DNA of 64,000 nucleotides from Leptospirales bacterium (GTDB lineage: Bacteria > Spirochaetota > Leptospiria > Leptospirales > Leptonemataceae), in the NCBI GenBank assembly GCA_019694685.1, contig JAIBBM010000011.1, forward strand, positions 1 through 64,000, given 5' to 3'. This document shows positions 7,535 through 15,297 of the stretch, piece after piece. Positions within the stretch are counted from its first letter, which is position 1. Each line of letters begins with the position of its first letter. Below the pieces are notes generated by a model. The model worked only from the letters and a program-made list of their open reading frames with translations. It had not been told where the DNA came from and searched no databases. Made by a program: the position numbers and the translations under genes.

Positions 7535-8242
7535 ATGAATAAACTGTCCTATCTAAAATGCGCAGTCTTCGCCCTCATTGGTTTGATTGTCGCGAGTGCT
7601 TTTTCCTTAACCATCATTGAACTCATGGGCGCTCAAACCGATTTGCAATTCAGTGTACAGCGGTATTGGGGGAAAGCGTTCGCCGCATGGTTACCGAAAG
7701 GTTTTGTATTCGTGTTCATTATTGCATGGGGAGGCACAAAGCTTTCGGGACGGTTTCTCCCTCTAAAGATAATCGCAGCCAGCCTGGTGCTCAATATGCT
7801 CGGGTTCACATTCTTCTCCAAACCGCCACAACAATTTCAATACATCGCTCGCAACGCAGGATTCATTGCCAATTTCCCTGCAAGACCAGTTGAAATTCCG
7901 CTAGCTGAAGGAGCCATCTCGCTCGTGGCCAACGGGGTCTCCGGACCGATAGGCTTAACTCGAATTCCACTTAACGATGGTCAAACCTCCGCTCTGCGGA
8001 TAGACCGTTTGATCCGGTCCATGCAATCGAATGACAATAGACGTATGGAATCACGAAAAAACCTGACGCGAAGAAACCTCAACACTGTCGAAGTGATTTG
8101 GCAATCTCAGCAAGCTCGTCAAATCACGAAATTCATCACCCTGAAGGGTGAAATACTGGTTCTCGAATGCAGTCTTCCCGACGACGGAACTCTTGCTTCC
8201 GCAGAGGTTGCAACTTTTCTAGAACCTGAATGGTTCCCTTGA
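7535..8242 (+). CDS. Membrane protein, unknown function
   Basis: 235 residues from ATG 7535, preceded by AAAAGGTGATTAAT. Three hydrophobic segments: residues 8-29, 49-67 and 75-92. A soluble C-terminal part of about 140 residues (PVEIPLAEGAISLVANGVSG and onward) is rich in beta-strand pattern. The frame opens in the junction core upstream but the ATG at 7535 with its ribosome binding site is preferred. No family recognised. Confidence 0.55.
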   Translation: MNKLSYLKCAVFALIGLIVASAFSLTIIELMGAQTDLQFSVQRYWGKAFAAWLPKGFVFVFIIAWGGTKLSGRFLPLKIIAASLVLNMLGFTFFSKPPQQFQYIARNAGFIANFPARPVEIPLAEGAISLVANGVSGPIGLTRIPLNDGQTSALRIDRLIRSMQSNDNRRMESRKNLTRRNLNTVEVIWQSQQARQITKFITLKGEILVLECSLPDDGTLASAEVATFLEPEWFP

Positions 8243-8532
8243 GGCTGTCCTTCGCATCGACGCCGGCGACGAGTACAACAACGCGGCCAGAACTTTCGCC
8301 AATCTCTTTCCTTTGGACATCCCGCTCCTATGCAAATGTTGCGTATGGCGTTCTCCCCTCGCGAAGCGTTGGCGGAACATTCGTCCTCACTGATCTACCG
8401 GCTATCCAGCAAATCTCACTCTTGCTCCAACGTGGACGCGAAGAGCAGAAAGGAACTATCCTGGTGCTAAAAACTCAGCGCAAAATTCTCGACCTCTACA
8501 TCTCATCTTCCGCGGCATACCGAAATCTCTAA
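8243..8532 (+). pseudogene. Remnant of a broken gene
   Basis: No intact gene fits this stretch. One frame reads LEAVLRIDAGDEYNNAARTF up to about 8310. A second frame (open from ATG 8230 to TAA 8530-8532) reads plausibly only from about 8330: SVGGTFVLTDLPAIQQISLL and onward. The change of protein-like character between frames suggests a frameshifted gene fragment. A degraded core (TGCGTATACGCC, 8541-8552) follows it, as expected at a cassette end. Identity unknown. Confidence 0.35.
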
Positions 8533-8577
8533 GGGCGAACTGCGTATACGCCATCTCTGGCAATTCAACCATTGCAT

Positions 8578-9189
8578 ATGAAACGAGAAGATGGAATCAC
8601 AGCTTTTTATGCCCCTGATCGGAATACCTGGCGTACATGGCTCACCAAAAACCATTCCCGGGAAAAAAACGTTTGGCTCATCATTTACAAAAAGACGAGC
8701 AAAACTAAAAGCGTCTCCTACGCTGAAGCCGTAGAGGAAGCCCTCTGTTTCGGCTGGGTCGACAGCAAGCCAAACCGGCGAGATTCGCAGAGCTACTTTC
8801 AATTCTTTGCGAGGCGCAATCCTAAGAGCAACTGGAGTACCAAGAACAGAAACACTGTCGAGAAGCTTATCCGTGCCAAACTCATGACACCTTCCGGTCT
8901 CAAAGCCGTAAAGCTTGCCAGGACCGCCGGCACCTGGGACGCTCTCTCGGAAGTGGACGCCGGACAACCTCCTCCGGATCTAGTGGATGCGCTGCGGCGG
9001 AACAGGCTCGCGAAAAAACATTTCGATGCATTTCCACGCTCCTCCAAAAAGATTATTCTTGAGTGGATTCTCAACGCCAAACGTGCAGAAACGAGAGCAC
9101 ATAGAATCTCTGAAACTGTGCGGCTTGCCGCGCAAAATCTACGGGCCAATCACTTTCGCCAACCGAAGCGCGCCGGCGACAGCGTATAA
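8578..9189 (+). CDS. YdeI/OmpD-associated family protein
   Basis: 203 residues from ATG 8578. The first half carries the family signature: FYAPDRNTWRTWLTKNHSRE, WLIIYKKTSKTKSVSYAEAV, EALCFGWVDSK and YFQFFARRNPKSNWS. The second half (KLARTAGTWDAL, LRRNRLAKKHFDAFPRSSKK) is the usual helical part with the substrate-like FxxFP-SxxK pattern. Members have been linked to bacteriocin or peptide resistance, but the biochemical role is unclear. No signal peptide, so cytosolic. The TAA stop at 9187-9189 is part of the following junction repeat. Family assignment is secure. Confidence 0.9.
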   Translation: MKREDGITAFYAPDRNTWRTWLTKNHSREKNVWLIIYKKTSKTKSVSYAEAVEEALCFGWVDSKPNRRDSQSYFQFFARRNPKSNWSTKNRNTVEKLIRAKLMTPSGLKAVKLARTAGTWDALSEVDAGQPPPDLVDALRRNRLAKKHFDAFPRSSKKIILEWILNAKRAETRAHRISETVRLAAQNLRANHFRQPKRAGDSV

Positions 9190-9209
9190 CCAGCGGTAAA
9201 CGTTATGCG
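9183..9209 (+). repeat. Junction palindrome (attC-like)
   Basis: CGTATAAC at 9183-9190, spacer cagcggtaaac, GTTATGCG at 9202-9209. Supplies the stop codon (TAA 9187-9189) of the YdeI-family gene. Confidence 0.65.
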
Positions 9210-9299
9210 AAATGGGGCAATTCAAGCATTCGTTCGGTTGGAACCGAAGACCGGACCTGTGAACTACGCCCCGGTGCTAAGACATTTCTGCTGTGAAAA

Positions 9300-9686
9300 A
9301 TGAGAAACTTTGTTCTATTACTCGTTGCTTCCGCATTATTACTCTCGCATTGCGCTACGGCCCGATCCGTTCATGCGTGGCGGTCCGGAGATATTTTCAT
9401 TCTATCGGGAACCTCTTATAATTCCCGTATTATTGAAGAAAAAGATTGCGCGCGCTTTTCCGAACGGTTTCTCGCCGTTCTCGACTTTCCCTTCTCCGCG
9501 GTCGGCGATGTATTGCTCCTCGCCGCCACCGTTCCGCTCCAGGTAATCGACTTTCTCACACGCATTGGGGCCATTCTGCGTCATGAGAAGCCCTATCCTT
9601 TCTTCGAAAGGGAACGATATCGGCTTGCGACCGAACAGGGGGAAAACGAGCTCCTCTGCAAAGCTAAGTTTTCTCCGGCATTCTAA
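9300..9686 (+). CDS. YceK/YidQ-like lipoprotein
   Basis: 128 residues. Signal MRNFVLLLVASALLLSHCATA with lipobox cysteine 18. The mature part has the family hallmark LDFPFSAVGDVLLLAATVPLQ (residues 63-83), a conserved hydrophobic patch near the C-terminal half in YceK/YidQ lipoproteins. Function of the family is not established. A second, more typical member lies at 26715. ATG 9300 is about 90 bases from the junction core, farther than most genes here. Confidence 0.72.
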   Translation: MRNFVLLLVASALLLSHCATARSVHAWRSGDIFILSGTSYNSRIIEEKDCARFSERFLAVLDFPFSAVGDVLLLAATVPLQVIDFLTRIGAILRHEKPYPFFERERYRLATEQGENELLCKAKFSPAF

Positions 9687-9818
9687 AGGCAAGCACTGGC
9701 GTCCCGGAGCTCGAGGATTCCCTTGCTCACCGCGCTTCGAGCGGATTGAACCCATCACTTCCCCGCATGGCAGCATTGCTTTATTAGTGAAACCGTACAA
9801 CGCGACTGAGGAGAATTT

Positions 9819-11417
9819 ATGAAATATCGCCTGGCCCAAAAAAACTGCAAATTCAACAATATCGCAGTTGTGTACCCTTTTACGTTCCAAAATCCATATT
9901 ATGTACTTCCACCGCTGACCGCCGAATATGTGCAGGCCGCGTTGCATAGCCTCGGTAAAGCAACCACTCTATTTGATCTACGCTTCGAGAAATCGCTTCC
10001 GGATTTACAAAGTTTTGACGCCATCTGTCTTTTCGGACATCCTGAAAATAGCGGGCAATACAGAAACTGGGCTCATACCGTGATTCCAACCATACTGGCT
10101 GGCGCGCCCGAATCTGCCGCAATCATTGCGGGTGGGATGGGGTTCCTGGACGTCTCGAAAGCAATGACGGATTATCCGCAGATTGATGTGGTGATCACTG
10201 GTTCTCCGGAAATCGCGATTTCAGAAATTGTGCAGGATCATCCGCTGGATTCTGTTACGAATCTAGCGCTTCGAACAGACACAGGATTTCATGAGACCGA
10301 ACGGAAGGTCCTTCCCCTCCCGGAAAATCTTTTCCCCAATAGAATGCTTCGCAATCCCGCGTACAACTATCATATGATAGGAATCAAGACAGATGTAGTC
10401 CGGACTGCTGTTGGTTGCAATTACAGATGTAAATTTTGCTTTGAATATGGTAAAGCGTCGGACGGGTCCTTCTTGAGGTGGCAGGGCCGCAGTCCTCAAA
10501 GTATCCTCAGTGAGATTCAAACTCTCGATGCAACGATTGTTGGGCTAATTGACGACGACCTGACTACCAGCATGCCCATGCTCGATCAGCTCTCCGATTT
10601 ACTGATTGAGAAAGGAATCAAGAAATCATACATTTCAGTGGGGAGAATTGATCATGTTCTGAATGCCGCGGCCACATTGGACAAAATGGAGCGAGCAGGT
10701 TTCCTCGCCCTGAGTTTTGGATTGGAGTCAGTTCAGGATCGTACTCTCCGGATGCTCGGTAAAGGACTTACGCTTCAGAAAATTGAACTCGGGCTCGAGG
10801 CATTGAACAAGACAAACATACTCATCGGTGGAACGTTTCTGCTTGGATCGCCCGGCGAATCCGAAGCTGAGATGATGGAGATTCTAACGTTCGCGCGTAA
10901 ATGGAACCTTGACAGTGTTGGCACGAATCGGATTCGGATTGAGGAAAATCGCGATCAAAAAGCGGCCGCATGGAAAACCGCACCTGCCATCACCGGGGAA
11001 GAACTGGCCTCAATCAAACGCAAAATCAAATATGGACAGCGCACACCGTTTAGAATTCTGCTCAGTTTCTGTAAGCTGTATCGGCACAAGGGCATGCCGT
11101 TCGATCCCGCGTATATCCTGATCCAAATGATGGAGACATACACAAAAGGTACCTTCATTCACAGGGTCCGCCTGATAAGCCGTGGTTTCGCTATCTTGCA
11201 AAAATGGTTGAGGTTATCATACGTACGCAAGGTCAATCGGCTAATTGCCTTCGTCCTCTATCCATTTTTGAAATTTGCAACGATCGTTTTCGAACGGATT
11301 GACAATCACCTCGGTATCGCAACCAACCTGCTTCCGCTCTGGTTCAACTGGTATAAGAAAACCGTTTACAATCGTCAGACTATCGCCGCGCAAGTTCACT
11401 CAGCCTCGAACAATTAA
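9819..11417 (+). CDS. B12-binding radical SAM protein
   Basis: 532 residues, strong ribosome binding site GAGGAG before ATG 9819. Residues about 15-155 form a B12-binding-like Rossmann domain (PPLTAEYVQAALHSLGK; IIAGGMGFLDV; DVVITGSPE). The radical SAM domain follows with the 4Fe-4S motif Cys200-x3-Cys204-x2-Cys207. DDDLTTSMPMLDQL, ALSFGLESVQDRTLRMLGKG and GTFLLGSPGESEAEM match the HxxE/ESxxxxxLxxxxKG pattern of this superfamily. The C-terminal 150 residues are hydrophobic/basic and unassigned. Such enzymes do radical methylations or rearrangements of lipids, hopanoids or secondary metabolites. It is the largest gene in the first 30 kb, and no partner enzyme is adjacent, so its substrate cannot be inferred. 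Confidence 0.88.
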   Translation: MKYRLAQKNCKFNNIAVVYPFTFQNPYYVLPPLTAEYVQAALHSLGKATTLFDLRFEKSLPDLQSFDAICLFGHPENSGQYRNWAHTVIPTILAGAPESAAIIAGGMGFLDVSKAMTDYPQIDVVITGSPEIAISEIVQDHPLDSVTNLALRTDTGFHETERKVLPLPENLFPNRMLRNPAYNYHMIGIKTDVVRTAVGCNYRCKFCFEYGKASDGSFLRWQGRSPQSILSEIQTLDATIVGLIDDDLTTSMPMLDQLSDLLIEKGIKKSYISVGRIDHVLNAAATLDKMERAGFLALSFGLESVQDRTLRMLGKGLTLQKIELGLEALNKTNILIGGTFLLGSPGESEAEMMEILTFARKWNLDSVGTNRIRIEENRDQKAAAWKTAPAITGEELASIKRKIKYGQRTPFRILLSFCKLYRHKGMPFDPAYILIQMMETYTKGTFIHRVRLISRGFAILQKWLRLSYVRKVNRLIAFVLYPFLKFATIVFERIDNHLGIATNLLPLWFNWYKKTVYNRQTIAAQVHSASNN

Positions 11418-11450
11418 TTCGTTCAGCAAAAAAAAGAAGAGGCGTCACTT

Positions 11451-11540
11451 CGCATAACGCCACGAAGCTCCAGACGTCCGGCTTGCGGAGAGAAACACCA
11501 ACTGATTCAGATCGCTGCCTTCACATTACTCGCGTTACCA
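11451..11540 (+). repeat. Expanded or disrupted junction repeat
   Basis: CGCATAAC at 11451-11458 is followed not by the usual spacer but by about 70 bases (containing TCCAGACGTCCGG and CTTGCGGAG) before ACTCGCGTTACCA at 11528-11540. The terminal GTTATGCG is missing. Either an insertion split the site or this is a long-loop variant. No gene is seen between 11418 and 11610. Confidence 0.4.
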
Positions 11541-11610
11541 ATGGTGGAATGCATTCGCAAAGAATCAGAATCCCGGTTGAAAACCCGGTTGCAAGCTCAC
11601 TCTGATCGAG

Positions 11611-12675
11611 TTGACAATTCGGGACATAATCTGCAAAATAAGCAACGTGGACCATGCAATTAGTCGTGAATTTCGTCAACTGGTAGAAGACCTTCGTTTG
11701 TTGGCATATGACGGCGAGCCAGGCTTCTTTCTGATTTGCGAGTTCTATTGGAGGCTTGTTTTGAAGAGCAAGCCTCTAGCACCACTTCTGACCAGGGCTC
11801 AACTCGCGCCGCTCTCGAGGCATCCCCGGCTGGAGGCTGCGCTCAAGGAGGCAATCCTCCGTGACCCTTCGGGAGCCAATCTTCCCCGATGGTACCAGCA
11901 TTTCATTGGTCGCAAGTATCGCGGCGCAACCGGAAAATTTTTTACACCCGTCCCGGTTGCTGCGGCTATGGCGGCTCTGTTTCCGATACCGGCGCAGGCT
12001 ACTTTACTGGATCCGGCATGCGGAGCAGGTACATTTTTGAGTGCCGTCAAATCGCAAAATACCAGCACTCCGGCCAAATACGTCTACAATGACATTGAGC
12101 CTGCTCTCATAGAGCTTGCACGGCTCGGGTCCGCGCTCAATGGGATGCAAGAAGGGGAAACAGATTTCTATTGCGAAAACATATTTGACCCTTCCACCCG
12201 GCTCCATGCAACTTATAAGGACAAGGTTGATATCATTCTCGCGAACCCTCCTTTTTCAGTATATCTTACGGACGTCACATTTTTCAGCCCCATCTTTTCA
12301 GCGGGTTATCATAATAGCGATGCGATCTTTTTGGATGCCTGTCTGCATTTCCTCAAACCCGGGGGCAAAATGGCCCTGCTACTTCCTCACTCCCTTGTAG
12401 CGAACGCAAATTTCCGCAAATTCAGAATCATCGTGGAGAAAAACTGGGGTCTCCTCGGAGTGATCGCCTTACCAGAGGGAGTTTTCAAGCTGACTGCCGA
12501 GGCAACTACGCGCACAGACATTGTGCTGCTCGAGAAGCGCACCGGGCCGGTTGGAAAGCGTATCTTCGGATATGTTCAAACAGTGGGTGTTCGGACCACG
12601 GGAAGAAGTAGCGAAACGGTTTCGAACGATCTTGATTCCCTGGTTAGAAGCAACCCATTGGGCATCGGACTCTAA
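11611..12675 (+). CDS. N6-adenine DNA methyltransferase (HsdM-like, orphan)
   Basis: 354 residues if started at TTG 11611; GTG 11647 is an alternative. After a helical N-terminal part, RGATGKFFTPVPVAAAMAAL is the classic type I methyltransferase lead-in. SAM-binding motif I is DPACGAGTFL (134-143) and catalytic motif IV is NPPF (212-215). A further YHNSDAIFLDACLHFLKPGG with LLLPHSLV is typical of HsdM. It is shorter than the usual 480-520 residue HsdM, lacking the long N-terminal region. The stop TAA overlaps the ATG of a specificity-like gene. No endonuclease (HsdR) gene is nearby, so it probably methylates DNA without restricting it. Confidence 0.85.
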   Translation: MTIRDIICKISNVDHAISREFRQLVEDLRLLAYDGEPGFFLICEFYWRLVLKSKPLAPLLTRAQLAPLSRHPRLEAALKEAILRDPSGANLPRWYQHFIGRKYRGATGKFFTPVPVAAAMAALFPIPAQATLLDPACGAGTFLSAVKSQNTSTPAKYVYNDIEPALIELARLGSALNGMQEGETDFYCENIFDPSTRLHATYKDKVDIILANPPFSVYLTDVTFFSPIFSAGYHNSDAIFLDACLHFLKPGGKMALLLPHSLVANANFRKFRIIVEKNWGLLGVIALPEGVFKLTAEATTRTDIVLLEKRTGPVGKRIFGYVQTVGVRTTGRSSETVSNDLDSLVRSNPLGIGL

Positions 12676-13373
12676 TGCGTCAAAGACAGGGCACCAGTTT
12701 TATTTCAACGGTAGATGCCGCAAGGTTCATCCCGGGGATATGGGATCCATTCGCTTACCGCACGCATGCGGAAACGACACTCGGTGAAATCGCAACCATT
12801 CGTCGTCCCAGGCGAAGTCGAATCTCATCGGTACTCCGCCCGCTCGAATACCGCGATATCCCAAAAGGTGCGCAATTGACTTACGATCTCGGATTCGATG
12901 ATGTCACAGAATTACAGTCGGCCTTTGCCTCACCTGGAGCGTTGCTGTTCGGAACAATGCGTGCCTATCTTGGGAATGTTGTAGTAACACCTGAATTCAA
13001 GTGGTTGGGTTTCGCAGAACCACTCGTATATCCTATAAAATCCGAATTTGTTGAAATCACACCGCATGACAGTTGCACGTATTTCTGGTGGTCTTTGCTG
13101 CGAAGCCCGGAGTTTTGTCGTCGCCTTCCATTGGGCGGCGGAGGAACTCGCCCGCGTCTGGATCCTGATCTCCTTGCGCAAACGCCTTTACCTCAGTTAG
13201 ACCCTGTGAAAATTCAAGAGATAGATACGAGACTTCGTTCCCTGGCAAAGCAAGCCTGGGAGGACTATACACAACTAATGGAGATTCTCAGAGCCGCCTC
13301 CGATAATGGGCATATCCAAACACCTGAAGCGCCCGCGCCGCATCAGAAACTCGGGCACATGCACCGGCTATAG
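12675..13373 (+). CDS. Type I specificity subunit-like protein (single target domain)
   Basis: 232 residues; the ATG at 12675 overlaps the methyltransferase stop (TAATG), so the two are translationally coupled. It begins with a target-recognition-like region (LGEIATIRR, EYRDIPKGAQ), continues with LLFGTMRAYLGNVVVTPEFK and the FWWSLLRSPEFCRRLP and TPLPQLDPVKIQEIDTRLRS segments typical of HsdS C-terminal halves, then a coiled helix. Normal HsdS proteins have two such domains in about 400 residues; this half-size form would have to act as a dimer. Together the pair could form a modification-only M-S complex that recognises a symmetrical target. Confidence 0.78.
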   Translation: MRQRQGTSFISTVDAARFIPGIWDPFAYRTHAETTLGEIATIRRPRRSRISSVLRPLEYRDIPKGAQLTYDLGFDDVTELQSAFASPGALLFGTMRAYLGNVVVTPEFKWLGFAEPLVYPIKSEFVEITPHDSCTYFWWSLLRSPEFCRRLPLGGGGTRPRLDPDLLAQTPLPQLDPVKIQEIDTRLRSLAKQAWEDYTQLMEILRAASDNGHIQTPEAPAPHQKLGHMHRL

Positions 13374-13387
13374 CCGGCGCGCGTGCG

Positions 13388-13413
13388 TTTAGCTCGCGTT
13401 AACACGTTATGCG
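13388..13413 (+). repeat. Junction palindrome (attC-like)
   Basis: TTTAGC as degraded left arm, tcgcgttaacac, GTTATGCG at 13406-13413. The preceding CCGGCTATAGCCGG (13364-13377), which overlaps the stop codon of the specificity gene, is a perfect 14-base palindrome. Confidence 0.6.
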
Positions 13414-13523
13414 CCATCCCGCCCCCGAATAGGCCCATGGAAAACATTATTTACTCGAACAGCACATCTTCACTTCAACTCTCTGGGAACGTACGATAGA
13501 AGATTACGCTGTGGCCAGAAGAA

Positions 13524-14177
13524 ATGAAACCTGAAAACCCATACTCTGCCCCCGCACAGAGCGCACCCCTTCCTGACTCGGGCAACTATTCTCTGACGTT
13601 ACGCGTCTTTTGTTTCGCTGCCGTGCTTCGATTCATTTTCAGTTTGGCCAGCACCGCTCTTGCCACCCGGCATCCAGAGATCAAAACCAGTGTGATCCCG
13701 ATGTTAGTGACCGTCCTGATGGGTCTTCTCGACACGGCGGCCCATTTCCAACTCTTTCGCATGACCCGCCACAAACTCTTGCTCCTTGCGATTGCCTTCA
13801 ACCTCGCCAGTTATGCACATAGCGCCGCAACTGGCATGGGCGACCTTTCGGTCACTGGCTTCGTATTCTACTGTTTATCGAACCTGGGCACAGCGGGCGC
13901 CTACTGGCAACTTCCCGTTGTTCCGCTCCGGTTGCGAAAGTTTAGATGGTTGACCATAGCACTCGTCGTCCTCGTCGCACTCAACTCTGTGTTCTGGCAA
14001 AGCTCATTGAACAGAGAGTTAGCTCGGTCTACGTGGTTCCTTATCTTCCCGTTTTTCGGTGTAACTTTCTTCTACTTAACCATGATGTTCAGAACGCTTT
14101 GGACCTTCTCCACCGCACATGTGGCCAGTCACTCCATTGCGCCGCATCAACGTGAAGGGCTGCCCCGCACTTCATAA
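13524..14177 (+). CDS. Membrane protein with NPYSAP N-terminal motif
   Basis: 217 residues. It starts MKPENPYSAPAQSAP, the same NPYxAP-type leader as the proteins at 6385 and 20308. Six probable membrane segments: about residues 25-50, 57-75, 85-100, 108-126, 142-162 and 172-192. No conserved polar motif in the helices indicates transport or catalysis. Function unknown. Start ATG 13524 is preceded by AGAAGAA. Last + strand gene before the inverted toxin-antitoxin unit. Confidence 0.6.
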   Translation: MKPENPYSAPAQSAPLPDSGNYSLTLRVFCFAAVLRFIFSLASTALATRHPEIKTSVIPMLVTVLMGLLDTAAHFQLFRMTRHKLLLLAIAFNLASYAHSAATGMGDLSVTGFVFYCLSNLGTAGAYWQLPVVPLRLRKFRWLTIALVVLVALNSVFWQSSLNRELARSTWFLIFPFFGVTFFYLTMMFRTLWTFSTAHVASHSIAPHQREGLPRTS

Positions 14178-14202
14178 CTAACGTGGTAACGCGAGTTATG
14201 CG
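14173..14202 (-). repeat. Inverted copy of the junction palindrome
   Basis: Here the spacer reads gtggtaacgcga between CATAACTAAC and GTTATGCG, the reverse complement of the usual tcgcgttaccac. Because the arms are palindromic, orientation is shown by the spacer. This matches the minus-strand genes that precede it on that strand, whose last stop (TAA at 14198-14196) lies in the arm. Confidence 0.7.
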
Positions 14203-14369
14203 CCGTGTTCGCGGCGGGGCTTTGGACGATTATCCACGATTTTCCATTCGGAACGTGGAACTTTGTCCGTTTGAATTTCGTCAATGACGCGCTGTATCGA
14301 AGTCTTTTCAGCCTCCGTTTCGGGCACAACGTAGGAAACGCGGAACGTCTTTGTTTCTATGACTTTCAT
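14196..14369 (-). CDS. Putative antitoxin of an inverted toxin-antitoxin pair
   Basis: 57 residues, beginning MKVIETKTFRVSYVV. The ATG (14369-14367) overlaps the toxin stop TGA (14368-14366) as ATGA, so the two are translationally coupled. The product is small, charged, with a short strand then an amphipathic helix (TEAEKTSIQRVIDEIQ) and a basic tail; no ribbon-helix-helix motif is certain. Toxin-first order with a 3' antitoxin is that of BrnT-BrnA systems, but BrnA is normally longer. Function is inferred from position only. The TAA stop is provided by the inverted junction repeat. Confidence 0.5.
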   Translation of the reverse strand: MKVIETKTFRVSYVVPETEAEKTSIQRVIDEIQTDKVPRSEWKIVDNRPKPRREHGA

Positions 14370-14641
14370 TCTTCTAACCCATCTAACATAGACTTATAAT
14401 CGGGATCTGTCAAGTCGTAAGCGGTGATAATGAAGTAAAGATCTCGGGACTTCTTGCGGTATGCAACATGCAAATAACGCCCCGATGTGAGGCGGCCGAT
14501 AGCTTCAAAACTCGCGTCATAGCGCTCATGTTCTAGAAATCTGCTCTCCGCAAAGAATTCCTGAATTTCTCCGGGTGTGACGTTGTGCTTTTCAAGATGC
14601 GTGATCCCGATGTCCGGATCGACGTAGAATTCGAAATCCAA
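14366..14641 (-). CDS. BrnT/DUF4258-like toxin
   Basis: 91 residues, TTG start at 14641. The pattern HLEKHNVTPGEIQEFF near the N-terminus, then AIGRLTSGRYLHVAYRKKSRDLYFIITAYDLT matches BrnT-type RelE-fold ribonuclease toxins (KHGV.. then GR...GRxLxVxY and IxxAR). Length is usual for BrnT. It precedes and overlaps the small gene at 14369, on the strand opposite to the surrounding array, as is common for toxin-antitoxin cassettes that carry their own promoter in integron arrays. Family placement is moderate; it could be another RelE-like member. Confidence 0.65.
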   Translation of the reverse strand: MDFEFYVDPDIGITHLEKHNVTPGEIQEFFAESRFLEHERYDASFEAIGRLTSGRYLHVAYRKKSRDLYFIITAYDLTDPDYKSMLDGLEE

Positions 14642-14766
14642 AGTGGGACTAGGAAGGCCTTTTTACCGCAGTCGTCAAGCGTTCCCAGAAGCCCGTGAAT
14701 GACCAAGATTTTGGATTTGTGAAGGGGCGCGATAAAGCAGTTCCGATTCCCCCGCCGCGAATATGG

Positions 14767-14786
14767 CGCATAACTCCTGTTATGCG
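14767..14786 (+). repeat. Compact junction palindrome (attC-like)
   Basis: CGCATAAC at 14767-14774, spacer tcct, GTTATGCG at 14779-14786. The spacer is too degraded to fix orientation. From 14642 to 14827 I see no gene. Confidence 0.6.
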
Positions 14787-14827
14787 AAATGCAGATCCGG
14801 CGATCCAAACGGAGGAAGCGAGGCATG

Positions 14828-14981
14828 TTATTTCCTTCTCAACGTGAACCAATGCTCGATCATGGATGAAGACAAAGGAGCTACGATTGTTTCGAACCAT
14901 TCAGATAAATAGAACCAATTCTGCCACGACCATCCTCGATGAAACTCCGGCATGCATCCAAAACCTTGCGGGTCAACCTGA
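14828..14981 (-). pseudogene. Possible 3' fragment of a SUKH/SMI1-like gene
   Basis: On the minus strand the frame ending at a TAA (14830-14828) reads QVDPQGFGCMPEFHRGW, LSEWFETIV and IEHWFTLRRK. The pattern of an aromatic-rich W..SFEEWFE-like C-terminus is reminiscent of SMI1/KNR4 proteins. The upstream part of such a gene would lie where the + strand lipoprotein at 14982 begins, so this looks like a truncated remnant. Only about 50 residues are convincing; the call is weak. Confidence 0.3.
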
Positions 14982-15263
14982 ATGAACTCCACCATACGAC
15001 CGTTCATCGTGCTTATCATTGCTTTTGCAGTGACCTTCTGCAATGGCCGCCAGCAATTTGACCCAACGGGATCCAGAGAAGCTGAATGGAAACGGCGGTG
15101 TCAGCTGAACGCCTTTATCGCTCTTTCCGCCATGTGTGCAGCTTATGCGAGTCGCCAAACCGCAACCGCAGCTTATGATCCGTTTACCGCCTGTTTTTAC
15201 GAGTCGTCATTCGCCTTTGGTTCCAGCTGCACGGAAGCTGCATTCAGAAAGAACAATGAATAG
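14982..15263 (+). CDS. Small putative lipoprotein
   Basis: 93 residues. Signal MNSTIRPFIVLIIAFAVTFCNG with lipobox-like VTFC, the cysteine at residue 20. The mature peptide of about 70 residues has four more cysteines (RRCQLN, SAMCAAY, FTACFYE, SSCTEA) and is otherwise unremarkable. It resembles in style the small cysteine-rich lipoproteins at 6004, 30651 and 36939. No function can be inferred. Confidence 0.5.
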   Translation: MNSTIRPFIVLIIAFAVTFCNGRQQFDPTGSREAEWKRRCQLNAFIALSAMCAAYASRQTATAAYDPFTACFYESSFAFGSSCTEAAFRKNNE

Positions 15264-15273
15264 CATGGCACTT

Positions 15274-15297
15274 CGCGTAACTCATGTCAGGCGTTGG
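15274..15297 (+). repeat. Degenerate junction repeat
   Basis: CGCGTAAC at 15274-15281, then tcatgtcag and GCGTTGG. The common prefix CACTTCGC-TAAC seen at several sites is kept, the right arm is degraded. Confidence 0.4.

Noticed and set aside
11611..11640. TTGACA promoter -35 box
   Set aside because: TTGACA occurs at 11611 but the base run 17 positions downstream (CAAAAT) is a poor -10, and the same TTG is a plausible start codon.
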